DNA from: Candidatus Nitrosocaldus schleperae
Lineage (GTDB): Archaea > Thermoproteota > Nitrososphaeria > Nitrososphaerales > Nitrosocaldaceae
Assembly: GCA_013538805.1 (NCBI GenBank)
Contig: JABXGR010000004.1
Location: 59,924-123,923, forward strand
Direction of reading: 5' to 3'
Length of the DNA: 64,000 nt
Shown here: piece after piece, positions 16,072 to 24,318 of the stretch
Position numbering within the stretch: the stretch's first letter is position 1
How the letters are laid out: each line of letters starts with the position of its first letter
Translations under genes and position numbers: made by a program
Notes under the pieces: generated by a model
Seen by the model: the letters and a program-made list of their open reading frames with translations, nothing else
Database searches by the model: none
What the model was told of the DNA's origin: nothing

Positions 16072-16836
16072 TCATATAGCTATCATATCCCTTGTACTGC
16101 TGCTACTGTTACTACCAACCCTTCTTGTTTGTGTACGATTTATGCTGGTTGTGGTTGTGGCAGTAGTAGCAAGCATATCCATATTCATATCCTCTTCCTT
16201 TATCTCTGGCAGAGAGAGTACCTGTTGTAGATCTGGTAGTTTGGCCTTTATGTTATCCTCAACTAGGCTTGTAGCCTCATCCAGTATGCTCTGAGCATCA
16301 TTGGTAAGCGTTGCATGTATTGGTATAGTGCTGTTGGTTGCCTGTGCAGTATCAACCATTATGCTACTGAACATATCATACATCTCTTGCATCTTACCAT
16401 CGAACTCAGGCATGATCCTGCCAAGATCATTGCCTATACCCCTTACCACAGCCATCGCAGGGCTAAGGGTTACAACAACATCGCCTAGATCGCTTATAGT
16501 GCTGAGCCTTAAGTTTATCTGCTCTAAAGCAAGCTTAACATGGTTAACCATCCTGCTTACTCTTCTAACCTGAGCGAGTTCGTTTGAGAGTATAGCTGCA
16601 TACTGCATATTCCTCTCCTGTATTGCTTGTGCAACCTTACTGAATAGCATTCTATCCCTCTCAACCAACTTCTTGTGTATGGCATCAAGCCTTACTATCT
16701 GAGTCTGCATCATCCTCCTAGCATCCTCTATCCTTGGCTTCAATGCAGTATTGCCATTACCCTTTATCTTACCTATGCTAGTACCATAGCCATCATCATT
16801 ATTATTATCACCCTGCCTAATCCACTTGAATACCAC
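16072..16836 (-). CDS. cdvB: ESCRT-III (Snf7/CdvB) family protein
   Basis: A 254-residue Snf7-fold protein of the archaeal Cdv division system. The long helical core is visible: RMMQTQIVRLDAIHKKLVERDRMLFSKVAQAIQ, then YAAILSNELAQVRRVSRMVNHVKLALEQINLRL and a variable C-terminal part (SILDEATSLVEDNIKAKLPDL). Such proteins polymerise on membranes and are remodelled by the Vps4-like ATPase CdvC. No CdvA or CdvC is adjacent, so this may be one of several paralogues. The start is GTG at 16836. N- and C-terminal ends are Asn/Asp- and Thr/Ser-rich low-complexity text. Confidence 0.85.
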   Translation of the reverse strand: MVFKWIRQGDNNNDDGYGTSIGKIKGNGNTALKPRIEDARRMMQTQIVRLDAIHKKLVERDRMLFSKVAQAIQERNMQYAAILSNELAQVRRVSRMVNHVKLALEQINLRLSTISDLGDVVVTLSPAMAVVRGIGNDLGRIMPEFDGKMQEMYDMFSSIMVDTAQATNSTIPIHATLTNDAQSILDEATSLVEDNIKAKLPDLQQVLSLPEIKEEDMNMDMLATTATTTTSINRTQTRRVGSNSSSSTRDMIAI

Positions 16837-16887
16837 ATTACCCTGCTACAATAGCACCTTTTTAATTCTGGTGTTAACTCTAGTTAA

Positions 16888-18129
16888 TCAGATAAGGTTC
16901 AACTCTTTGCCAACTATGCTAAATACATCTACAACATGCTTCAAGATCTCTTCATCGTGAAGTGCTGTAACGCTAACCCTTATCCTTGCTGAACCTTTAG
17001 CAACTGTAGGGTACCTTACTGCTTGAGCAAATACACCATGCTCAAAGAGCCTATTTGCAAAATCCAGAGCAACCTTCTCATCCCCTATGAGTACAGGGAT
17101 TATATGGGTTGAACCCTTTAGATTGAAGCCCTTCTCTGCTAGAGCATCCCTGAGGATCCTTGCATTTGTGATGAGCCTATCATGAACCCTTATCATCTTC
17201 CCATCATGCTCAATCATACCATCTCTAACCATCTCCAGAGCCTTAAGAGCAGCCTTTGCAAAGAGTGCTGGTAGGGCTGATGTGTAGATGAACGTTCTAG
17301 ATCTGTTGATGAGGTACTCGATTACATCTTCACTTGCTGCTATGTAGCCTCCAAAGCATCCCAAGGCTTTGCTCATGCTGCTGATTATAACATCAACATA
17401 CTGCTCTGCATCCATATACTCTGCTGTGCCTCTATGGTTCTTGCCATAGATGAAGTCACCATGTGCATCATCAACCACAAGCATTGCATCGTACTCTTTG
17501 CATAATCTTCCTATCTCATCAAGCCTAGCCATATCACCATCCATGCTGAATACACCTTCAGTTACTACAATCCTCCTCTTCCTACTCCTACTAACGCTAC
17601 CATCTCCTCCTCTTGTATTTGATGATGTGGAAGAGGAAGAGGAGAGTAACTCTCTAAGATCTGCTACATCGTTATGCTTGAATACCTTGACCCTTGCCTT
17701 ACAAAGCCTACACGCATCTATTATGCTTGCATGGTTCAACTCATCACTGTAGATTATGCTATGCTCATCTGCTAATGCTGCTAATGCAAGGCATGCCATG
17801 TAACCTGTAGGGTACACAAGTGCTCTATCCTTTGCCTTATGCTTAGCAAGCACTTGCTCCAACTCAACGAGTGCAGGATCGTTACCAGCAATAAGTCTAG
17901 AACTACATTGGGATATACTGCTTATACTGCTCATACTACTCATAGCATGTTCTATAACCTCTCTGTTTGTTGATAATCCAAGGTAATCGTTTGAGCAGAG
18001 TAGTATAACCTCTCTCCCATCAACTATAGCCTTGCTTGCATCTATTATCCTTACATCCCTAAGCCTTCTGTACAGGTTCTGCCTTGCAAGTTCTTGCAGT
18101 TCTTCCCTCAGCTCACTTGCATAGTTCAT
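16888..18129 (-). CDS. bioF: 8-amino-7-oxononanoate synthase
   Basis: PLP-dependent alpha-oxoamine synthase of 413 residues, condensing pimeloyl thioester with alanine in biotin synthesis. LLCSNDYLGLS, SSRLIAGN, YSDELNHASIIDACRL, VVDDAHGDF and the PLP-lysine region SSMSKALGCFGGYIA are visible. The overlap with bioB is 4 bp (ATGA), so translation is coupled. A Ser/Arg-rich insert (nt 17586-17644) interrupts the conserved core between ADLRELL and RIVVTEGVFSMDGD. Other members of the family (KBL) are possible but bioB linkage supports BioF. Confidence 0.92.
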   Translation of the reverse strand: MNYASELREELQELARQNLYRRLRDVRIIDASKAIVDGREVILLCSNDYLGLSTNREVIEHAMSSMSSISSISQCSSRLIAGNDPALVELEQVLAKHKAKDRALVYPTGYMACLALAALADEHSIIYSDELNHASIIDACRLCKARVKVFKHNDVADLRELLSSSSSTSSNTRGGDGSVSRSRKRRIVVTEGVFSMDGDMARLDEIGRLCKEYDAMLVVDDAHGDFIYGKNHRGTAEYMDAEQYVDVIISSMSKALGCFGGYIAASEDVIEYLINRSRTFIYTSALPALFAKAALKALEMVRDGMIEHDGKMIRVHDRLITNARILRDALAEKGFNLKGSTHIIPVLIGDEKVALDFANRLFEHGVFAQAVRYPTVAKGSARIRVSVTALHDEEILKHVVDVFSIVGKELNLI

Positions 18130-19103
18130 ACCTGCAGGTTGAGAGCCTTTATCATTGCTATATCCTGCTCTGCAGTGTTTCCATTGACTGTAAGGTAGCC
18201 ATTTGTTATTATCCCATTTGCCCCAGCAAGTAATGCCTTTGCCTGTTTATCTGCTAGATGCATCTCCCTACCTCCTGCAACCTTGAGTATGCATCTAGGC
18301 ATTATGAACCTGAATACTGCTATTGTTCTAAGTATATCATCTACCTTCACTGGCTCCATGCCCTGCAATGGTGTACCTTCTCTAGCAACAAGTATGTTGA
18401 TGGGAAACTCCTCTGGCTCAAGCATGCTTGCCTCGAATGCAAGTTCTAACCTCTGCTCTATACTCTCACCCATCCCTATTATACCTCCAGAGCACAACTC
18501 TAACCCATGCTCCTTTGCTAACCTTGCTGTATTGAACCTATCAAGCCATGTATGTGTTGTGCATATCCTGCTGAAGAAACTCCTGCTACTCTCAAGGTTG
18601 TGGTTGTACCTCTTAACCCCCAATGCCTTAAGCCTCTCAGCCCTCCTAGCATTAAGGAAGCCTAGGGAGCAGTTAACATCTATCCCAACCCTATCTCTTA
18701 TTGCTTTAACAGCAGAGCATACATGCTCAAACTCATCACTGCTAGGCTCACGCCATGCACATACTATGCAGAAGCTCCTTGCCCCAGAGCACTTTGCTGC
18801 ATCTGCTCTAGCAACCAACTCCTCAACGCTCAGCAATGGGTACTTGCTTATCCTTGCTCTATTCCATGCAGATTGTGCACAGAATGCACAGTTCTCCGAG
18901 CAGTTGCCAGACTTTGCATTAACAAGGGATTCAACATCAACCCTATCGCCATTACACTCTTTCCTTATTGTGTTTGCTGCATCAAGCAAGTACTCAAGGT
19001 TATCCTTGCTTGTATTTATTAACCTGATAGCATCACTCATGCTTATCCTCTTGCCAGATAATACACTGCTCATGCACTGCTCTATGAACTCCTTCTCATG
19101 CAT
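18126..19103 (-). CDS. bioB: Biotin synthase
   Basis: Radical SAM enzyme that inserts sulfur into dethiobiotin. The cluster motif is SGNCSENCAFCAQS, and VNCSLGF, NHNLESSRSFF and GGIIGMGE follow the family order. I place the start at the ATG at 19103 (MHEKEFIEQ): the in-frame GTG at 19124 would lie inside an inverted repeat that looks like a BirA operator, and a TATTTAG-type box centred about 26 bp upstream fits a leaderless message. First gene of bioB-bioF; bioA and bioD are not in the window. Confidence 0.94.
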   Translation of the reverse strand: MHEKEFIEQCMSSVLSGKRISMSDAIRLINTSKDNLEYLLDAANTIRKECNGDRVDVESLVNAKSGNCSENCAFCAQSAWNRARISKYPLLSVEELVARADAAKCSGARSFCIVCAWREPSSDEFEHVCSAVKAIRDRVGIDVNCSLGFLNARRAERLKALGVKRYNHNLESSRSFFSRICTTHTWLDRFNTARLAKEHGLELCSGGIIGMGESIEQRLELAFEASMLEPEEFPINILVAREGTPLQGMEPVKVDDILRTIAVFRFIMPRCILKVAGGREMHLADKQAKALLAGANGIITNGYLTVNGNTAEQDIAMIKALNLQV

Positions 19104-19115
19104 GAAGAAGGATTC

Positions 19116-19143
19116 GTGAACCACTAAATAAATCTTGGTTCAC
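19116..19143. promoter_or_regulatory. BirA-like biotin operator upstream of bioB
   Basis: Perfect inverted repeat GTGAACCA-N12-TGGTTCAC. The core TGAACC-N14-GGTTCA resembles the TGTAAACC-N14/16-GGTTTACA type operator bound by HTH-containing BirA proteins. The bioB TATA-like box (TTTATTTAG on the minus strand) sits in the spacer, so a bound repressor would block TBP. Confidence 0.65.
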
Positions 19144-19261
19144 ATATTCGTTATCGTTAAATATTTGCTTTAGATTAATGATGATGATGGAAGTATATAA
19201 CTCTCTAAAGATGGCAGGTAGGTAGGTATGAAGATCATGTTGCATAACCTTATCTTCACTA

Positions 19262-19960
19262 TCATCTACTGCTTAGCATCCCTAATGCTATATCCCTTAT
19301 CCTTTCATACCAGTTTACTGCCTTGACTATACCACTTGCAACCAGTACACCTCTTGAGCCTAGCCTTACAGCAATGCTAGCATCTCTACCATCAACTATA
19401 CCTGCACCACATATAACCTTGCTCCTCTTCAACCCTAAACTATTTGCCCTCTCAACAGATCCAGTTATAACCTCAGGCTTGCTCTTGCTCACTGCATTCC
19501 CTGTACCTATGAGTTCTGGTGGCTCTATAGCAATGTAATCAGGCTCTACTGATAATCCTGCTATTGCATCTATCTCATCTGGTTCTTTAACACATACTAT
19601 TGCTAGCATATCAGATTCATGAAGAGCCTTAACTATACCCTCTATCTCCTTGGGCAAGAGTCTATGCTCACTATGATTTACTATAGAACCCCTTATGTTG
19701 AATGATCTTAGCATCTTTGCTACATTGTAGCCTGTTGTGCTCCCCTCTTCCTTATCATCAACGTGTTGAGCAATAACAGGTATGCCTCTAACATGCTCTG
19801 CTACAAGTGCTAATGCTGGATTTGGTGGAGCAACTGCTATACTATCAAGCATATTCAACTCCTTTGCTACTCTTTCAGCCTCTAGAGCAAGTGCTAGGCA
19901 TCTCTTACCACTAACCTCCATGTAGTTCTTGAAGTTAATGATCAGGATTGGCTCTTGCAA
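19262..19960 (-). CDS. tpiA: Triosephosphate isomerase (archaeal type)
   Basis: Short archaeal TIM of 232 residues, interconverting DHAP and glyceraldehyde 3-phosphate. NFKNY (residues about 10-14), the catalytic His region VNHSEHR, the catalytic Glu loop YIAIEPPELIGTG and the phosphate-binding CGAGI and GVLVASG are present. It overlaps the end of the upstream FBP aldolase/phosphatase gene by 26 bp, so both are probably one transcript for gluconeogenesis. Confidence 0.95.
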   Translation of the reverse strand: MQEPILIINFKNYMEVSGKRCLALALEAERVAKELNMLDSIAVAPPNPALALVAEHVRGIPVIAQHVDDKEEGSTTGYNVAKMLRSFNIRGSIVNHSEHRLLPKEIEGIVKALHESDMLAIVCVKEPDEIDAIAGLSVEPDYIAIEPPELIGTGNAVSKSKPEVITGSVERANSLGLKRSKVICGAGIVDGRDASIAVRLGSRGVLVASGIVKAVNWYERIRDIALGMLSSR

Positions 19961-21071
19961 CTTGCTCCTTCTCTTCCTCCTTCCTTGCTGGCTTGAACTT
20001 CTCTCTAAGTCTCTTCATCCTTGCCTCATAACCCTTGTTGTACTCCAACTCCTCTGGCACTAGTGTAGCAGGATGTATGAAGCCTTGAGCCCTCATTGCT
20101 ATTGCCCTCTCAACAGCAATACTCCTTATGTAATCCCAGTCTGGAGTGCTAAAGCCATCGAATGGCTCTGTTAGCAGACCATTATGCATGCTGAATACTG
20201 CTGCACTAACTATTGGTATGGAGTAGTTCAGGCTTGCTGCTGTATTCAACCTTACAGGCATCAATGGGAGATGATGACTCCCTCTAGTATTGCCAGCAAC
20301 GAAGTGAGGGTTGCTGAATGCACTGCATGCCTCTTCAGTTGCAGGGAATGCCCTTTGAGTCCTAACTATTGCTATTGGATCATCCTTGCCTACATAGGTT
20401 CCTGCTATATTATGCAGTCTATCAGTGCTAGCACTAACTATTGGCTCACCACTCTTGCTGTATATGCTCTCAACAACATAGCGAGCAGGGTACATGAGTG
20501 CTGCTTCAAGTTCTGGCTTATCCTCCCATAGCCTTAGTTCTGCTACCTCTCCAGTTAGAACATCCATAACATTGAATACCACTCCTTCAGCAAGGTCTGG
20601 ATTTATTATTATGCCTGTATTGCTAAGGCTATCAACGAAGATCTTGTAGAATGGAAGGTTGAATGCACCTGGCTCGGTCTTGTCAGCAGCAAACATGACA
20701 AATGCCTCATTTGGCCTCTCTTCAAACTCCATCTCTGCTACTCCTGGACCCATGCCTTTAACATTGCCAGAGAATGAGTCCTTGAGCAGATCCTGACCAG
20801 CACCATAGAGACCTTGAGCCTTTGCTACCTTTGTGCCCTCAATGAACGCATCCCATGCAAGTTGGTGCACTCTAGCATTGCCTATGCCATGTGTATGGCT
20901 CATAAGGATATGGATATCATCACCAGTGAACCCAACGTAGCAGTCTATTAGCAGTTTACCCTTCTCAGCCATAACGAACTCTTCAACACGTTTGAGCAGT
21001 GCATTGCTAGGTTTTGTATGCCCACCAACCCCTCCTATATCTGCCTTTATTGCAGTTAGCGTTACCTTCAT
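19935..21071 (-). CDS. fbp: Fructose-1,6-bisphosphate aldolase/phosphatase
   Basis: Bifunctional type V FBPase of 378 residues, converting triose phosphates to fructose 6-phosphate in one protein. Diagnostic segments: TAIKADIGGVGGHT at the N-terminus, GDDIHILMSHTHG, FMFAADKTEPGAFN-like MFAADKTEPGAFNLP, and RGSHHLPLMPV. An AATATTTAA box about 28 bp upstream of the ATG gives a leaderless promoter. With TPI (overlapping) and nearby PPDK it forms the gluconeogenic trunk. Confidence 0.96.
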   Translation of the reverse strand: MKVTLTAIKADIGGVGGHTKPSNALLKRVEEFVMAEKGKLLIDCYVGFTGDDIHILMSHTHGIGNARVHQLAWDAFIEGTKVAKAQGLYGAGQDLLKDSFSGNVKGMGPGVAEMEFEERPNEAFVMFAADKTEPGAFNLPFYKIFVDSLSNTGIIINPDLAEGVVFNVMDVLTGEVAELRLWEDKPELEAALMYPARYVVESIYSKSGEPIVSASTDRLHNIAGTYVGKDDPIAIVRTQRAFPATEEACSAFSNPHFVAGNTRGSHHLPLMPVRLNTAASLNYSIPIVSAAVFSMHNGLLTEPFDGFSTPDWDYIRSIAVERAIAMRAQGFIHPATLVPEELEYNKGYEARMKRLREKFKPARKEEEKEQVARANPDH

Positions 21072-21167
21072 GCACTAGAGTATACATGGCTAGGTTAAAT
21101 ATTTATCCAGATGGTTAGAGTGGGGTAAGATGAGATGATATGAGATGATATGAGTAATAGGTGCAGG

Positions 21168-22229
21168 TTAGATGAGTCTTATCCTTGATCCCAACCTACT
21201 CTCCTTTAATAAGTAGAGGTTGTAGTACTTGCCCTCTCTAGAGTCCCTATAGTTCCATACATCTCTTCTTAACCTCAACTCCCTGAACGATTGCTTGAAC
21301 TCTTCTGGCAATGCATCGTATACCCACTTCCCTATCACTATCTGCCATGGCTTTGCAAGTTCTACTATCTTTGAAGTTATGCTCATGGTATAGCCTAGAA
21401 GGTCAAGTGTACCTCCAAGCATGACTATCTGGTTCTCTCCAAGGTCTATACCTATCTTTATCCTCAACTCTGGATAGCCATACTCCTTCAACACTTGGTT
21501 TATCGCATACCTTGTTATGTTGAGCATTGCTCTTGCACAGTTAACTACCCTTACACATGCCTCACCAGCATCCCTTCCAACTGGGAAGAATGCTATAACA
21601 CAGTCACCAGCATACTTTAGCACGTAGCCATGGTACGCTGCTATAAGGTATGACATCTCCTGCATGAACACCTTGATCAGGTTTGCAAGTCTATCTGCAG
21701 GAAGGGACATGCTCATGGATGTTGAATCAACTATATCAGCATAAAGCACTATAACATCCAACTTCATGTTTATATGATTGGCAAGGTACTTCTCTGATGG
21801 CGTTATCACACTATCAAACCTTAGCCCATTCTTGAGCATCTTCTTAATCCTTGCTTGGCTCTCTACTATGCTTGAGTATAGATCCTTCCTGCTCCTCCCA
21901 TCATTCTCTATACCCTGTATTGGCTGCTTTATCATCTCATCAAATATAAGTCTGAGTGCATCCTCAGGGATGAATGTATTGGTATGAGTATCAAGGTATC
22001 CTACCTCGCCATTAATGGTCTTACGCTCATACCTCTTCGGATCCAACTTTATCACTAGTTCTAGCCTATCCTCCTTATCATTACTCCTCATAACCTTCTC
22101 CAGAGTGAACTCTAATCCTCCTTCTTCTCCTCCCTCTCCTCTTCCTTCTCCCTCCTTCCTCCCTTCCCTCCCCTCCTTCTCCTCTTCCTCTCTTCCGTTC
22201 CTTCTTCCTTTCTTGCTCCTAGATGGCAT
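21168..22229 (-). CDS. Class III nucleotide cyclase-like protein, probably degenerate
   Basis: A 353-residue protein with a C-terminal class III adenylate/guanylate cyclase fold. The two metal aspartates are present (LYADIVDSTS, D165; KYAGDCVIAFF, D209). The segment equivalent to the usual GDTVNxAxR reads GYTMSITSKI, so the transition-state Asn and Arg are replaced by Ser and Lys, and catalysis is doubtful. Residues 6-38 are extremely Glu/Gly/Arg/Lys-rich and encoded by an 81-bp purine-only tract. Residues about 40-155 are not recognised. It may be a ligand-binding or regulatory cyclase homologue. Confidence 0.75.
   Translation of the reverse strand: MPSRSKKGRRNGREEEEKEGREGRKEGEGRGEGGEEGGLEFTLEKVMRSNDKEDRLELVIKLDPKRYERKTINGEVGYLDTHTNTFIPEDALRLIFDEMIKQPIQGIENDGRSRKDLYSSIVESQARIKKMLKNGLRFDSVITPSEKYLANHINMKLDVIVLYADIVDSTSMSMSLPADRLANLIKVFMQEMSYLIAAYHGYVLKYAGDCVIAFFPVGRDAGEACVRVVNCARAMLNITRYAINQVLKEYGYPELRIKIGIDLGENQIVMLGGTLDLLGYTMSITSKIVELAKPWQIVIGKWVYDALPEEFKQSFRELRLRRDVWNYRDSREGKYYNLYLLKESRLGSRIRLI
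22116..22196 (-). repeat. 81-bp uninterrupted polypyrimidine/polypurine tract
   Basis: On the plus strand every base from 22116 to 22196 is C or T; after one G the run continues to about 22213. It encodes the Glu/Gly/Arg/Lys-rich N-terminus of the cyclase-like protein. Mirror-rich purine tracts of this length can adopt triplex structures. Confidence 0.8.
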
Positions 22230-22285
22230 GTTATTAGTACACTTACTTGCTCTAACACTTATCTCTTATATGTTGCTTCAATTGA

Positions 22286-22462
22286 TTATATTGCCTTTAC
22301 ACGCTTCGCTATAGGAGGCCTAACCTTCCTGAATATCCTGAATCCACATATACACTTCAACTCTGGCAGACTCTTCAACTCTTCAGATGTTGTTCTTATC
22401 CCACACCTTATACACTCATATACAACAATACCCTGCTGGTTTGCACCCTCTAACCCTTCCAT
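22286..22462 (-). CDS. rpoP: DNA-directed RNA polymerase subunit Rpo12 (RpoP)
   Basis: A 58-codon gene whose product has VYECIRCG, then KCICGFRIFRKVRPPIAKRVKAI, the zinc-ribbon and conserved tail of Rpb12/Rpo12. It is an assembly subunit of archaeal RNA polymerase. A GATTAAATTG box at about 22489-22498, some 30 bp upstream, gives it a separate promoter downstream of S10. In several archaea rpoP follows L37Ae instead. Confidence 0.9.
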   Translation of the reverse strand: MEGLEGANQQGIVVYECIRCGIRTTSEELKSLPELKCICGFRIFRKVRPPIAKRVKAI

Positions 22463-22541
22463 TCAGGCTTATTGCCTAATGGGATCAATTTAATCGTTAT
22501 TAATCCCCACATCTAAGATCAAAATAATAAATAAGAGTATA

Positions 22542-22850
22542 TTACTGGAGCAGTACCTCTATTATAACCTCATCAGGTATCTTGAGCCTCATCAACTGCT
22601 TCATTGCCCTATCATCTGCTGCTAGATCTATTATCCTCCTATGTACCCTCATCTCCCACTTGTCGAATGTATGAGTGCCTTGACCACTTGGTGCCTTCCT
22701 TGTAACTATGCTGAGCCTCTTTGTAGGCAATGGTACTGGACCTCTTACCTTTACACCAGTCTTCTCCCCTATAGCCTTGATCTCAGAACACATCTGCTCC
22801 AACTTTGCTAGATCTGTACTAGCCAGCTTTATCCTAGCCTGTTGAACCAT
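22542..22850 (-). CDS. rps10: 30S ribosomal protein S10 (uS10)
   Basis: uS10 (102 residues from the ATG at 22850, MVQQARIKLAS), a small-subunit head protein. VRGPVPLPTKRLSIVTRKAPSGQGTHTFDKWEMRVHRR (given in part) is diagnostic. The in-frame GTG at 22859 overlaps a GTGATC ribosome-binding element, so the internal ATG is preferred. It follows aEF1A after a few bases, the widely conserved EF1A-S10 pair. Confidence 0.95.
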   Translation of the reverse strand: MVQQARIKLASTDLAKLEQMCSEIKAIGEKTGVKVRGPVPLPTKRLSIVTRKAPSGQGTHTFDKWEMRVHRRIIDLAADDRAMKQLMRLKIPDEVIIEVLLQ

Positions 22851-22863
22851 TACGATCACTTAC

Positions 22864-24195
22864 TTATGCCTTGGCTGCTACCTTCTCTAGGGTGTACTTC
22901 TCTGTTATCTCCTCAACTATACCTGCTGCTATGGTAGTACCCATATCTCTCAAAGCAAACCTTCCAAGCTCAGGGAACTCCTTGAATGATTCTATGCATA
23001 ATGGTCTTACAGGTCTTATCTTGACTATCGCTGAATCTCCACTCTTCAGGAACTTTGGATTCTGTTCAACAACATTACCTGTTCTAGGATCTATCTTTGA
23101 GATGAACTCAACAAGGGTTGCTGCTACCTGTGCTGTATGAGCATGAAGCACTGGTGTGTACCCTGGAGCAATTGCTGTTGGATGGTATATGACTATGATC
23201 CTAGCCTTGAACTCCTTTGCAACTGTTGGAGGATTATCTGCTGGACCTACAACATCCCCTCTCTTTATCTGCTTCTTATCAACTCCTCTTAGGTTGAAGC
23301 CTATGTTATCCCCTGCTATAGCTTCCTGCATAGGCGTGTGATGTGTCTCTATGCTTCTTACCTCACCTACTACACCTTCAGGCATAACTATAACCTTGTC
23401 TCCAACCTTCATCCTCCCAGTCTCTACCCTACCTACTGGCACTGTACCAACACCAGTTATGGAGTACACATCCTGTATTGGTATCCTTAGTGGCTTGTTC
23501 ACTGGCTTCTCTGGCTCAACAAACTCATCTAAAGCCTGTAATAGTGTTGGACCATCGTACCAAGGCATCTTATCTGACTTCTTCACAACGTTATCTCCAG
23601 TCCAGCCAGATGTTGGTACAAACCTTATCTTTGCTACATTGTAGCCTATGCTCTTGAGTAGGTTTGTAACCATAGCCTTAACCTCCTCGTACCTCTCCTT
23701 GCTGTAGTTCACAGAGGAGTCATCCATCTTGTTTATACATACTGCAAGTTGTCCAACCCCTAGTGTCCTTAACAGGAAGGCATGCTCCCTTGCTTGTCCA
23801 CCAGGCTCAACAGCAACCTCAGTCTCACCCTTCTTTGCTGATACTACTAGTATGGCACAGTCAGCCTCAGATGCACCAGTTATCATATTCTTCACAAAGT
23901 CCCTATGTCCTGGAGCATCTATTAGAGTATAGAAGTACTTGTTGGTCTCGAACTTCTGGAATGCAAGGTCTATTGTTATACCTCTCTCCCTCTCATCCTT
24001 GAGCCTGTCTAGAACCCAGGCGAACTTGAACGTATCTCCCTTGCCAGTCTTCTCAGACTCCTTTGCATACTCCTCTATCGTCCTTTGATCTATCAACCCT
24101 AGATCGAATAGCAACCTACCTACCAGCGTTGATTTGCCATGGTCAACATGCCCAGTAACTATTAGATTCAGATGTGGTTTCTTGCTACTACTCAT
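22864..24195 (-). CDS. tuf: Translation elongation factor 1-alpha (aEF1A)
   Basis: GTPase that delivers aminoacyl-tRNA to the ribosome. G1 [11 protein letters not shown]2 region [12 protein letters not shown]3 DAPGHRDF, G4 NKMD and G5 SGW are all visible. The start is the ATG at 24195 ([13 protein letters not shown]); a CAAATAAAGC TATA-like box is centred 27 bp upstream, whereas the upstream ATG at 24213 would put the start inside the promoter. Operon with S10. Confidence 0.96.
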   Translation of the reverse strand: MSSSKKPHLNLIVTGHVDHGKSTLVGRLLFDLGLIDQRTIEEYAKESEKTGKGDTFKFAWVLDRLKDERERGITIDLAFQKFETNKYFYTLIDAPGHRDFVKNMITGASEADCAILVVSAKKGETEVAVEPGGQAREHAFLLRTLGVGQLAVCINKMDDSSVNYSKERYEEVKAMVTNLLKSIGYNVAKIRFVPTSGWTGDNVVKKSDKMPWYDGPTLLQALDEFVEPEKPVNKPLRIPIQDVYSITGVGTVPVGRVETGRMKVGDKVIVMPEGVVGEVRSIETHHTPMQEAIAGDNIGFNLRGVDKKQIKRGDVVGPADNPPTVAKEFKARIIVIYHPTAIAPGYTPVLHAHTAQVAATLVEFISKIDPRTGNVVEQNPKFLKSGDSAIVKIRPVRPLCIESFKEFPELGRFALRDMGTTIAAGIVEEITEKYTLEKVAAKA

Positions 24196-24318
24196 ACAGG
24201 TTAAGTGTAGCAAGGGCTTTATTTGTATTTCTGTTGCTATTGCTTTATACTACAACGTACAAGCAAACAAACATCCCATGCTGTAAACTTAATAAGTGAC
24301 TGCTTTGCCCCCTCTACC

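Noticed and set aside
18283..19119. 278-codon plus-strand ORF opposite bioB
   Set aside because: Its amino acid text is a Leu/Ser-rich antisense shadow of a clear BioB gene; no promoter or homology features.
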